Translations under genes and position numbers: made by a program
Shown: one piece after another, positions 1-9,106 of the stretch
Layout: every line of letters begins with the position of its first letter
Position numbering within the stretch: the first letter of the stretch is position 1
The notes under the pieces: generated by a model
Databases searched by the model: none
Told to the model about the DNA's origin: nothing
The model's input: the letters and a program-made list of their open reading frames with translations, nothing else
Source: Eubacteriales bacterium
GTDB taxonomy: Bacteria > Bacillota > Clostridia > Christensenellales > Aristaeellaceae
Direction: 5' to 3'
Assembly: GCA_028693055.1 (NCBI GenBank)
Contig: JAQUWD010000040.1
Location: 1-36,419, forward strand
Length of the DNA: 36,419 nucleotides

Positions 1-629
1 TTTTGGTTCTCAATAGCCGATACATCCAGAATATCATTGATAACTCCCAATAGATACTTGCTGGACTCTACGATTTTGTCGCTGAATTCATCGATTTTTT
101 CCGGCTCGTGGTCGTGATCTTTCAATCAGTTGGCTAACGAGATCACGGAGTTCAGGGGGCTGCGCAGATCATGACTCATGCGGGATAAAAAGGCGGATTT
201 CGCCCTGTTTAGCTGTTCCGCCTGCCCTAGAGCCTGACGCAAATTGTCCACCTGAAGTACATACTTCTGAATGAGGTTCTCCACCCGTTTGCGCACGATA
301 TAGGGGTCGTAGGGCTTCGTAATGAAATCATCCGCGCCCAGATCGAAGGCTCTGCGCTCGGATTTATCAATGGCTCCGGTGGTCACCACGATGGGCACAG
401 ACGCCAGCTTCTGATCTGCCTTCATTGCCTGAATGACTTCGTAGCCGTCCATAATGGGCATACTCAGGTCGAGCAAGACCATGTCCATGCTGCTTTTTTT
501 CAGCACTTCCATTGCCTGTTCGCCGTTTTCTGCTGAAAAAACCATGTAATCCTCTGCAAAGATTTTAATCAACATGGCACGGGTCATTTCTATATCATCA
601 ACGACAAGAATACTCCTTTTACTGTTCAT
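1..629 (-). pseudogene. Receiver-histidine kinase, interrupted by in-frame TGA and cut by the window edge
   Basis: The gene starts at 629 with ATG behind a strong AAAGGAG site and overlaps the upstream kinase gene by 11 bp, so it is translationally coupled. Residues 1-120 form a receiver (VVDD acidic pair, LLDLSMPIMDG phosphoacceptor, TKP lysine). A short helical linker and a HisKA H-box (SRMSHDLRSPLN) follow. A TGA at 126-128 stops the frame just after SLAN. Beyond it the same frame stays open to base 1 and still encodes the second HisKA helix (LGVINDILDVSAIEN), so the TGA interrupts a real domain. The stop falls at a position that is hydrophobic in most of the other kinases here, and one change from TTA (Leu) would explain it. 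As read, the product is a 167-aa receiver with half a dimerisation domain. The catalytic ATPase domain, if present, lies outside the window. Confidence 0.8.
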
Positions 630-3318
630 TGGCGGATTCTCCTTTAGAAGTCAATTTGCTTAAGGCGTCATACAGTCGGTCGTAGCTGATCGGTTTGGCC
701 ACATGGTCATTCATTCCAGCTGCAAGCGCCGCCGTAATATCGGAAGTAAATGCATTGGCTGTCATCGCAATAATGGGGATGGTAGCCGCCTCCGGATGTG
801 CACTTTTGCGAATCGCCCGGGAGGATTCATAGCCATCCATCACGGGCATCTGGATATCCATCAGAATTGCTGCATAGGTGCCGGGCTGTGAGGCCACGAA
901 CAAATCCAGCGCCTCCTTGCCGTTCACAGCCGGTGTGATGATCATGCCGGCTTTTGTCAGAATATCCTGCGCAATTTCCATATTCATGGCGTTATCCTCT
1001 GCAAGTATAACACGTAGTCCGTTAAAATCCACTGTCCTTTTGCTAGCGTTTCCTTCATAGGCTGGCATATATTTGCCGAAGGTGTTGACCAGCATATCAA
1101 AGACGGTTGACTGGAACAGGGGCTTGGATACGATCCTGTTGACGCCCACCTGCAGGGCTTCCTCCGCAATGGAGGAGTAATCATAGGCTGTCACAATGAT
1201 AATAGGGATTTCCGTTCCGCACAATGTCCGGATTTCCTTTGCCGTATCGAGCCCGTTCATCTCCGGCATGTTCCAGTCCAGAATACAGAAATCATAAGGG
1301 TTTCCGGATTCTCTTCGACTTTTGATGCGCCTCAGCGCTTTTTTGCCACTGGTCACCGTTTCGCATTTGATGCCGCAGCGCTCCATTAGCTTTCCGATAT
1401 ACTCACAGGCGTTTTCCTCATCATCTACCACAAGGCAGCACAGGTTGCTAAAGCTGCTAGTATTCAGCTGAACGTTGCTTTTTTGGCTAGTCCGGTCAAA
1501 GGCTAGCATGACGGTAAACATAGAGCCCATACCCTGTTCGCTTTCCACATTGATGGTGCCATCCATCATTTTAACAAGATTGAAGCAGATGGAAAGGCCT
1601 AAGCCGCTGCCGCCATAGGTGCGAGCAATCCCGGCGCTTTCCTGCTCAAAGGGTTGAAATACATGGCTCAGATAATCCTTGCTCATCCCAATTCCGGTAT
1701 CCGAGACCTGAAATTGCAAATGCACTTTCCCTTGATAGAGCCCAAGCTGGTGAATGTCCAGCCGAATTTCACCGTTCTCAGGCGTAAACTTCACGGCGTT
1801 GGACAGCAAATTCAAAAGGATCTGGTTGACGCGCAGGCTATCTCCATTGACCCATTCCTCGGTCAACTCGTTGATGCTGACCTCAAACCGAACGCTTTTT
1901 TTCTTTGCCTGCGCATAAAAAATAGTGGTGAGGGAATTGATCATCTGTGTCAGATCAAAGTCGTCATGGGCGATTTTCATACGACCGCTTTCAATACTGG
2001 ATATATCCAGCACATCGTTGATGACCGAAAGCAGATGCCGGGATGCAACCTTAGATTGCTCCAGACAGTGGGCTACCTTATCCTTGTCATTCTGCTCCGA
2101 CTGGGCAATATCCAGATACCCGACAATGGCGTTGAGCGGCGTGCGGATTTCATGGCTCATGCGGCTCATAAAGTCTCCCTTTGCACGGCTACCGCTTTCC
2201 GCCTGATTGAGCGCTTCTTTCAGCAATTCCTTCTGGTTTTGCTCTTTGCTTTTCTGCTCATTCACGTTTTGCTTGAATAGAATCACATTGTTGGGGTGCA
2301 GCTCGTCCTTTTTCAGCCCAATCATCGTGTAGGCATACCATTCATAATTTCCGGACGGCGCTTTTGTGCGAACTTCAAAGAAATCTTCGCTACTGCTGTC
2401 TGTAAGCTTTCGCAATGCTTCAGTGGAAAGCTTTTCCTGATAGTGGACTAGATCCTCTGGGAAAATTGCATCCTGATATAGCTGTTCCCAATCGCAAGGC
2501 GTGGTTTGCTTTTCCACATCTCCATCTGCGCCGATCACATAATCAATGCGCGTGTTGTGATTCAAATCAATTTCAAATACCGCCTCGTTGGCGCGATAGA
2601 TGAAGGAAATAAACCGTTTGAATTCCTGCTCCTTGCCGGCGTTGACGCGTTTTACCTCCTGCTGGCGGCCCTGAATGTTTAGATAGACTAGGATATACGC
2701 GATCAGATAGCCGGAATTCATTAACAGATATCCGTTTGCTGAATTTGCCAAGTGGATAAAGGTGGCGACGGACTCGATGACCGGAGCCGTAAGCAACACA
2801 AGTCGATCATGGGAGGATAGCTTTTTCCAGTTCAAAAGCACCACCAGTGCCGTCATGACAAAGTAGAAGTTCTGCATATGAACCGTTGGCCAAAAGAGCG
2901 GTCCACGCGTATAAACCATTTCTTGGGTTAGTTCATACATCCAGCCTGTCCATGGGTTGGAGGCAATGCCCAGCGCCAACAGAAGATAGGGGAGGGAGAG
3001 GATAAAGTACCGCTTTTGGTTGCGGTATTTCTTTTCCGGATGAACCAAAATATAGGTGTAAAGGAACCACAGCACCGAAAGCAGCGGTACTGAGATAAAA
3101 TAAATATTGTTGACGGTCTGATAGAACCACCAGTTGCTAGAAAAATCCATCGCTAGACTGGCAACAACGTCGATGGCCACCACGCAAACCGCCGCCTTTG
3201 TAAACCGGCGAAACGCTTTGCCCGACACCTCATCCCAATCTAGATTTTTACGGACATACCAATAGAAAATCACGAAAATAATCAGACAAACCGCTTCTGT
3301 GTCAACATGCCAAAACAT
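619..3318 (-). CDS. 7TM-PAS hybrid histidine kinase with two receivers
   Basis: An 899-aa membrane sensor kinase. Residues 1-215 contain about seven hydrophobic segments, like the 7TM sensor module of Firmicutes kinases. A PAS-like domain lies at about 235-355, followed by a coiled linker and HisKA with His389 in SRMSHEIRTPLN. The HATPase (about 465-608) has an intact N box (NLLSNAVKF), G1 (DTGIGM) and G2 (GGSGLGL). Receiver 1 (about 625-748) has Asp681 in DWNMPEMNG and Lys732. Receiver 2 (about 767-888) has Asp821 in DIQMPVMDG and Lys875. There is no Hpt domain, so the phosphoryl group must leave through a separate Hpt protein. The start has an AGGGAG site and lies 30 bp after the preceding kinase gene, so the two are probably cotranscribed. 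The ligand is unknown. Confidence 0.92.
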   Translation of the reverse strand: MFWHVDTEAVCLIIFVIFYWYVRKNLDWDEVSGKAFRRFTKAAVCVVAIDVVASLAMDFSSNWWFYQTVNNIYFISVPLLSVLWFLYTYILVHPEKKYRNQKRYFILSLPYLLLALGIASNPWTGWMYELTQEMVYTRGPLFWPTVHMQNFYFVMTALVVLLNWKKLSSHDRLVLLTAPVIESVATFIHLANSANGYLLMNSGYLIAYILVYLNIQGRQQEVKRVNAGKEQEFKRFISFIYRANEAVFEIDLNHNTRIDYVIGADGDVEKQTTPCDWEQLYQDAIFPEDLVHYQEKLSTEALRKLTDSSSEDFFEVRTKAPSGNYEWYAYTMIGLKKDELHPNNVILFKQNVNEQKSKEQNQKELLKEALNQAESGSRAKGDFMSRMSHEIRTPLNAIVGYLDIAQSEQNDKDKVAHCLEQSKVASRHLLSVINDVLDISSIESGRMKIAHDDFDLTQMINSLTTIFYAQAKKKSVRFEVSINELTEEWVNGDSLRVNQILLNLLSNAVKFTPENGEIRLDIHQLGLYQGKVHLQFQVSDTGIGMSKDYLSHVFQPFEQESAGIARTYGGSGLGLSICFNLVKMMDGTINVESEQGMGSMFTVMLAFDRTSQKSNVQLNTSSFSNLCCLVVDDEENACEYIGKLMERCGIKCETVTSGKKALRRIKSRRESGNPYDFCILDWNMPEMNGLDTAKEIRTLCGTEIPIIIVTAYDYSSIAEEALQVGVNRIVSKPLFQSTVFDMLVNTFGKYMPAYEGNASKRTVDFNGLRVILAEDNAMNMEIAQDILTKAGMIITPAVNGKEALDLFVASQPGTYAAILMDIQMPVMDGYESSRAIRKSAHPEAATIPIIAMTANAFTSDITAALAAGMNDHVAKPISYDRLYDALSKLTSKGESANEQ

Positions 3319-3348
3319 AGGAATTCTCCCTTCGACCCTGTGCCGGAT

Positions 3349-6300
3349 TTATGATTTTTGTGTAATGTGCTCGGCAAGCATCTGGTACAGCTGCACCGGC
3401 TCGAAGGGCTTGGCAAGATGTGCGTTCATGCCGACCTCTTGTGTCTTTTTTCGATCCTCATCCAGTGCATTTGCCGTCATGGCGATTATGGGGATTCTTT
3501 TGGCGTCTGGTCTGTCCATGCCGCGAATCGCACAGGTCGCATCCAAACCATCCATGACAGGCATACGAATATCCATCAGAATCGCATCATAAAAGCCTAC
3601 CGAGGACGCACGGAACTTCTCCACAGCGATCTGCCCGTTTTCCGCCGCTACGACAATCACGCCTTTGCGCTGCAAAATTTTGGTCGCTACCATCACATTC
3701 AACGGATGATCCTCAGCCATCAGCACATGGCGTCCATTTAAAATAGACAGATCTGCATCCGCTTTCTTTTCCTCTGCTGCCATTTGGGCTGTTGCCGTCT
3801 GATGGATTCTCCCCAGCGGCAGCTGGACCGTAAAGGTAGAGCCGATTCCGCGATAGCTTTCTACACAGATCGTTCCGTCCATCGCTTCGATAAGGCTCTT
3901 AGATATGGCAAGGCCTAGTCCGCTACCGCCGTATTCGGAGGTATTGCTTCCGTCCTCTTGGGTAAACGGCTTAAACATTTTCTGCATGAATTCTTCGCTC
4001 ATGCCGATGCCTGTATCTTCCACAATAAACTGTAGATTTGTACGCTTCTCCGTTTCACCGGCCTTGCAGACGCTGAAGCGCACTCTGCCGTTTTCCTTTG
4101 TGAACTTGATTGCATTGCTGATGAGGTTCACAATGACCTGCTGAATCCGAGTGACATCCCCGATGTAATGGGAATCAGTCTGGGCATCGTTTTTGAACTC
4201 ATATCGCAGTCCGCTTTTGAGCGCCAAGGGCTCCACAACCGTCCGAATACTCTCGATCAGGAAATCAAAGCTGAATTCGCTGTGCTTGATCTCCGTGCGT
4301 CCGCTCTCGATTCGGCTCATTTCCAGAATGTCGTTGATAAGCGTGAGAAGGAAATGACTGGACATATCGATTTTATCTAAGCATTCGCCGACCTGGTCAT
4401 AATCCGCTCGATTTTCCTTGGCGATGGCCGTCATGCCGATAATAGCGTTCATTGGGGTGCGAATTTCGTGACTCATGCGGGATAGAAACTCGCTTTTTGC
4501 TTGGGTAGCCGCCTCTGCAATTTGCAGCGCTTTCGAAAGCTGATTTTTTTGCTGCTCCTGCTGCGCTAGCATCTCCGTTACATCCGTGCGCGTCATCACA
4601 GCGGTGCCGGAGGCTCTGTCCAAAATATCAATGCACATCCGCTTGGAACGGCAAACGCCGTTTTCCAGAACATGAAAGGAAAACTCATAGCTGTTACTAC
4701 CCAGCAGCTCATTTTCAAATTTTTTGAGAGAAGCTTTTTCTAGATACATCTCCCGGTCCTCGGGAACCACTAGCCGCTGTGCAGCATCCAGCATGGCTGC
4801 ACTAAGGCAGTAGGTTTGGCCCATGCGGTAGGTGGGGTCCTCTTTCTGCATTTCCCGGTGACGATACAAGGTCATTCGATCCTCTGTGAGGTTTACATAG
4901 GCAATGTAGTCATAGTTACGATGCACCACCGTTTCCAGCATTTGCTCCTGCTGCTTGCTCTCTGTGATGTCTGTGACGCATAAAAAGCCCATCAGATCGC
5001 CTGTCTCTGGCTGCTCAGTTGTGTCGATGCTCAGGGCAAACCAGCTGGGCTCATGCCCTTTCTCATGCATAGCGGGCAGGAAAAAGGTCGCGCTGTGGTG
5101 GGTGATGCCCAGTGCGTAGTCGGCGCTCAAAGGTTCGGAAAGCGTTGCAGCGTAGAATTCGCTGCGCTCGGTTTCGTTGGGGATCAGCGTGCCAAGTCCG
5201 GCAAAGAAAGCATTTCTGTTGCTGCCAAAGCGCTGCTGAAGGTTCATCTCAGTTTTGTCCTCTAGCTCGATCAGCTGATCTTTTGTAATGTTGCAGTGGC
5301 CGATCAGCACCACATTTTTGCTTAGCGCCTGATACCGGCCCTGAACCGCGCTATCATATTTCTCCTGCTGACGCACCTGCTCTGTAATGTCCGTGCAGCT
5401 GCCAAGGGCATAGGTGGGAACCCCGTCACGATCAGTCATAAGTGTGTAACGGCAAAGAATATGGCGATAGGCATTGCTGCTTTCGCTGCGAATGCGGATA
5501 TGAAGCGATGTACCACTTTCGCCCTGCTTCAGCTTTTCATGAAAATCTAGCCACGGTTGAAAATCCTCTGGGTGCAGGGTGTTTGCCAGCTCCGCTGGCT
5601 TGCACTCACGACGGGTTACGCCCCAGCCTTGCGGCCAGATGTCCTGCAAATTGGGGAAGAGAACCTGCCGCTTCAGGTCATACCGCCAGGTGAAAATACT
5701 ATTTTGCTTCATGACGGTGCTGACACGCTGCTCTAAATCCTTGTATTCCGCAATTTCCTCCGCTGTGCAGACAGCCCGCGGCTTCATCCCCGGCTCGTCA
5801 ATGCGGGTAATGCGCATGCGCATCCATACAAAGCCCCGATCCAGCGTAGTGATGCGTGCGTCAAACTGAGAGTAAGTCTGCCCCTGATAAATGCGTTCTA
5901 CCCCCATACGGTAGGTTTCGTGGTCTTCTGGAGCAACAGCGCCATGGGTCAGATAATACTCAGGATAATTTTTGTAATATTCTTTGACGTGGAAGGTATC
6001 CTGCAGCTGTTGAGGAAAGCGAATGATGCCTTTGTTAAAATCTATGATTTCCCAATAGAAAACACTCATGTGGCTCACGGCTACGGACAGGTTTTTTTCC
6101 GAGGCTATGCGGCGCAATTCATCCCGCTTCTGCTTTGAGATATCTACGAACACACAGTAGAAATATTTTTGTCCGCTATCGTCCATTAAAAGCTGCGCTT
6201 TGATGGAAATCCATTTTACCGTGCCATCCTTGCAAATAAGGCGGTTTTCGTTTTCCGCTGTTGTTTTACCGGCCTTCAGCTGCTTGGAAATGACGCCGGT

Positions 6301-8358
6301 CATGATTTCGAGATCTGCAGGATAGATGACGGCAGACATTTTATTGCCCATGGCTGCAAATTCATCTCGTGTATAACCCAGGAAGCGGAATAGGCCGTCG
6401 TTCGCGGAAAAGACCGTCCAATCTGCGTCAAACCGGCAGCGGAATACCGCTACGGGGATATTGTTATAAATGGTGGTAATTTCCTGCGCGGCCATCTTAC
6501 TCTGCGTAATGTCCGACACATAGACTACATACGCCGGAATCCCAGACCAGTCTATGGAATAGGGAATGCCCTGCAAATGCTTTTTTAAATAGGGAACATA
6601 TAACTCATAGGGCTTGCCCTCTTGGGTGGTTCCAAATACCTTGCAATCCTCGCAGCAGGCGTCGCATTTGCGCAAAAGTCCATAGCAGGTTTTTGCCGTT
6701 ACTTCCGTTGCTTCGTCAAGTTCAAATGCATGCTTTGCCTGTGCATTCATAAATAGAAGTTCGTGCGTTTCTTTACTGATCACATAGATACCATCGTTGG
6801 ATTTCTGCGCGATCGTCTGATACATATTGGATTCATCGGACATTTTGATAAACACCGCGCAAATCAGCGGATGCCCATTCCTGCTGCCGATCACGTTGGC
6901 ATTCATATGAACGCCAACCAAATGCCCGTCACTGTGATAAATGTGATGCGAGGTCTGGACAGGCTGTTCGGTTTTCAGAAGCTGTTCCAGCGCTCTGCGC
7001 ATATAAGGTCGGTCCGGCTCGTAGATGATGTCAAAGCCATTTCCAGCATCGCAGCTGTATTGCATATCTGTGTGCCCCGTCAGCTCTGGAATGCCCTTTG
7101 AGTACTGAACGATCTGCAATGTACCGTTGTCCAATGCCTCGTAAATAATCACACCGCCCGTCATGGAATGAAGCAGATGCTCGTTTAGCAGCTCCTGCTC
7201 CTTCTGGGCAGAGATGTTGTGGAACACGCACTGAAGCAGCGGGCAGCCGTCCTCCTCGCCGATCACCGTGCCCTGCATATGGACCCAGACCGTATGCCCG
7301 TCCCGGTGAAGCTTGCGGAAGGTGAAATCGGCAGTCGTATGGCTAGCGACTGCTTCTTTTGCTTTTTTGATCACCATCTCCCGATCATCGGGATGGGTCA
7401 TAAGGACGGCGTCCCTTTTGATCAGTTCATTATATTCTTCCACTGTATAGCCGGATAGTTCCGGCACGCCACTTGAAAAGAATACCGTTTGAAATATATC
7501 GGAAATTTTGTAAATAGCTACGCCGCCGGGAATGGCGTTAATGATATCATCCAAGCGCTGTTTTTCCCGGTGCTCTTTGGTGACGTCATAGCAGACGGAT
7601 ATGGTAACAGCCCGTCCGTTTTGATCAGTGCTGAGTTTTCCGATATCGTGGACCCATAGGTAGCTGCCGTCCCTCTTGCGCATCCGGTAATCCACCGTGT
7701 AGCGGCCATCCTTGGCAACCTGCTCATGACTGGACAGTTCAACCGATTGAAGGTCGTCCGGGTGGATCATATTTCCAACCATACCGTTGATATCCGTAAC
7801 AAATGCTTGCTCGGAGTCGTAGCCCAAATACTGTAGCATTCTATCATTGATGAAATAAAAGGGGAAGCCCTTGTCCATGTAGCAGCCCATCAAGCCGCCT
7901 TCCATCGTAGAAAGCGCCAGCGACATTTTTTCCTGCTCCAGCTTGCGCTTGTGCTGCTCTACAGGATAAAACTCGTCCGCCTGTTGGCTTGCGTCTGCCA
8001 CAGAAAAGTGCATGGAGCAAAGCTTTTCCTCGCCGCATTCCATGCGGGAGACGGCGGTAATGCGAATGTTCAGCAACACGTCGCTGTGAGAAAAGCGCAT
8101 GCGTAAAAATGCGATTCCACTATTCTCACCGACAGGCAAAAATGACTCATCCAGAAGTTGTATTTCATACGGTTCCGGTGTTGCCTTCAATTCCTCTTGC
8201 AGATATTGACGCGCCTCCTCCTTGGAATGCACATCCTCGTTATCGGCGGTTCCGAACCAATGGATATCCTCCGAAAGAAGAGCAATCGCCTTCTCACAAT
8301 TTCTTTCTGCAAAGTCGTACTCGCAAAATTGTTTCATTAGGGTAACCGTATCTATCAT
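3349..8358 (-). CDS. Giant multi-PAS hybrid histidine kinase with N-terminal NTF2/SnoaL-like domain
   Basis: A 1669-aa protein with no membrane segment, so probably a cytoplasmic sensor. Residues 1-125 resemble an NTF2/SnoaL-like fold (DIHWFGTADN followed by a beta-rich stretch). About nine PAS-like units follow, near 140-260, 265-385, 390-510, 512-620, 625-745, 750-870, 880-995, 1005-1135 and 1140-1265. Several end in the DIT/DVT linker typical of PAS repeats. The fourth is cysteine-rich (Cys558, 565, 568, 569, 572). HisKA has His1297 (SRMSHEIRTPMN). The HATPase (about 1370-1515) has NLISNAIKF, DTGIGM and GGSGLGL. One receiver (about 1542-1665) has Asp1596 and Lys1650. Start 8358 is chosen for its AGGAGG site. 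The frame is open upstream of this ATG back to the XRE remnant. It probably heads the three-kinase operon. Confidence 0.9.
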   Translation of the reverse strand: MIDTVTLMKQFCEYDFAERNCEKAIALLSEDIHWFGTADNEDVHSKEEARQYLQEELKATPEPYEIQLLDESFLPVGENSGIAFLRMRFSHSDVLLNIRITAVSRMECGEEKLCSMHFSVADASQQADEFYPVEQHKRKLEQEKMSLALSTMEGGLMGCYMDKGFPFYFINDRMLQYLGYDSEQAFVTDINGMVGNMIHPDDLQSVELSSHEQVAKDGRYTVDYRMRKRDGSYLWVHDIGKLSTDQNGRAVTISVCYDVTKEHREKQRLDDIINAIPGGVAIYKISDIFQTVFFSSGVPELSGYTVEEYNELIKRDAVLMTHPDDREMVIKKAKEAVASHTTADFTFRKLHRDGHTVWVHMQGTVIGEEDGCPLLQCVFHNISAQKEQELLNEHLLHSMTGGVIIYEALDNGTLQIVQYSKGIPELTGHTDMQYSCDAGNGFDIIYEPDRPYMRRALEQLLKTEQPVQTSHHIYHSDGHLVGVHMNANVIGSRNGHPLICAVFIKMSDESNMYQTIAQKSNDGIYVISKETHELLFMNAQAKHAFELDEATEVTAKTCYGLLRKCDACCEDCKVFGTTQEGKPYELYVPYLKKHLQGIPYSIDWSGIPAYVVYVSDITQSKMAAQEITTIYNNIPVAVFRCRFDADWTVFSANDGLFRFLGYTRDEFAAMGNKMSAVIYPADLEIMTGVISKQLKAGKTTAENENRLICKDGTVKWISIKAQLLMDDSGQKYFYCVFVDISKQKRDELRRIASEKNLSVAVSHMSVFYWEIIDFNKGIIRFPQQLQDTFHVKEYYKNYPEYYLTHGAVAPEDHETYRMGVERIYQGQTYSQFDARITTLDRGFVWMRMRITRIDEPGMKPRAVCTAEEIAEYKDLEQRVSTVMKQNSIFTWRYDLKRQVLFPNLQDIWPQGWGVTRRECKPAELANTLHPEDFQPWLDFHEKLKQGESGTSLHIRIRSESSNAYRHILCRYTLMTDRDGVPTYALGSCTDITEQVRQQEKYDSAVQGRYQALSKNVVLIGHCNITKDQLIELEDKTEMNLQQRFGSNRNAFFAGLGTLIPNETERSEFYAATLSEPLSADYALGITHHSATFFLPAMHEKGHEPSWFALSIDTTEQPETGDLMGFLCVTDITESKQQEQMLETVVHRNYDYIAYVNLTEDRMTLYRHREMQKEDPTYRMGQTYCLSAAMLDAAQRLVVPEDREMYLEKASLKKFENELLGSNSYEFSFHVLENGVCRSKRMCIDILDRASGTAVMTRTDVTEMLAQQEQQKNQLSKALQIAEAATQAKSEFLSRMSHEIRTPMNAIIGMTAIAKENRADYDQVGECLDKIDMSSHFLLTLINDILEMSRIESGRTEIKHSEFSFDFLIESIRTVVEPLALKSGLRYEFKNDAQTDSHYIGDVTRIQQVIVNLISNAIKFTKENGRVRFSVCKAGETEKRTNLQFIVEDTGIGMSEEFMQKMFKPFTQEDGSNTSEYGGSGLGLAISKSLIEAMDGTICVESYRGIGSTFTVQLPLGRIHQTATAQMAAEEKKADADLSILNGRHVLMAEDHPLNVMVATKILQRKGVIVVAAENGQIAVEKFRASSVGFYDAILMDIRMPVMDGLDATCAIRGMDRPDAKRIPIIAMTANALDEDRKKTQEVGMNAHLAKPFEPVQLYQMLAEHITQKS

Positions 8359-8403
8359 GATTTCTTTCCTCCTACCGCTGGGAGCTTTCCTTGTATATGG
8401 TAT

Positions 8404-8514
8404 ATTTTTCCACTGAATAATCGTAGCCGATATGATGCAAAGCTCACTTGCGAGTTATCTTTGCGTCAAACCAAGTTCACTTATCAAGTATTTAACTGCA
8501 TCTCTAAATTCCAT
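8404..8514 (-). pseudogene. Remnant of an XRE-family HTH regulator N-terminus
   Basis: From ATG 8514 the frame reads MEFRDAVKYLISELGLTQ, then a stop at 8455-8457, then LASELCIISATIIQWKN. This matches the first 36 or so residues of the XRE-PAS regulator encoded at 20178-21614 ([18 protein letters not shown], then [16 protein letters not shown]). The TAA sits exactly where that protein has Glu20, so one GAA-to-TAA change would make it. After the tryptophan the similarity ends, and the frame runs without further stops into the ATG of the multi-PAS kinase. Both genes have a G-rich run just before the ATG (GGGGGG here, GGGGG in the paralog). I read it as a decayed paralog or a fossil fusion of an HTH to the kinase. 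It is unlikely to make a DNA-binding protein. Confidence 0.7.
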
Positions 8515-8657
8515 GTCAGTCCCCCCAATACGCCATTCTGTGATGTGGGCGCATAAAAATGTGATTAAAATGTTATGCTCATAAGCAAAAAATAAATCCT
8601 CATCATGATGCGTGCGCAACGATTTATCTTGGCCCATTGTTACTTAGACATATCTTT

Positions 8658-8686
8658 ATTTTACTGCAAAAGCATGCAGAATACAA
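8658..8686 (-). promoter_or_regulatory. Candidate sigma-A promoter of the three-kinase operon
   Basis: On the minus strand a TTGTAT -35 box (8681-8686) is followed by a 17-bp spacer and a TAAAAT -10 box (8658-8663). It lies upstream of the XRE remnant and the multi-PAS kinase. The spacer holds a dyad, CTGCA and TGCAG separated by six bases (8664-8679), which could be an operator. Confidence 0.5.
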
Positions 8687-9106
8687 TTCTTGTTTTCGCT
8701 TTCTGCGATTTTATATTGTATTTTATTGTCAGCTTTGTGTGTAGACAGCTTTATTTCTATGGCAGCACAGTATACTGTTAAACATTGGCTCATCCCGAAT
8801 TTGCCGGTAACGCCGTCACCTATATATTACAGGTATATACAATGAGAGCCGTCATTTTCATGACGACCCGCATTATATTAAGCATTGGCTAATGGTGTGG
8901 CACGATTGTTAGGCTTGGCGTTCCTGGGTGATGGACTCGAACTGTGGAGTTTTCACCGATTTGACGGGCGGTGTGTTTTGTTCTTTTAAAGAAAATAGGC
9001 AGGATAACGAAGAGAACCATCCTTTGCTGTTTTGCAAGACACAGAACTCTAGCATTACTCCCATTCGATATATACAACAGAACCCTTTTTGCTTTTCCGT
9101 ACGTGC
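8687..9106. other. Noncoding interval between the kinase operon and the M13 peptidase gene
   Basis: No convincing gene here; the short frames have no plausible ribosome binding site or recognisable product. A small hairpin, CGTCAT and ATGACG around TTTC, lies near 8850-8863. At 8962-8976 a 15-base stretch equals the reverse complement of the conserved 16S rRNA decoding-site region (ACACACCGCCCGTCA on the minus strand), but flanking bases do not match rRNA. No clear terminator is visible after the peptidase gene. Confidence 0.5.

Noticed and set aside
126..128. TGA reassigned to Trp or another amino acid in this organism
   Set aside because: TGA ends several well-formed genes here, including ATGA overlaps at 17470-17473 and 20178-20181, and complete domains are encoded without internal TGA elsewhere.
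1654..2280. 208-aa plus-strand frame opposite the 7TM hybrid kinase
   Set aside because: It is a shadow of the conserved kinase domains on the other strand.
8900..8960. tRNA gene suggested by a TTCGAGTC T-loop-like string on the minus strand
   Set aside because: The bases on each side do not pair as a T stem, and no acceptor or anticodon arm is visible.
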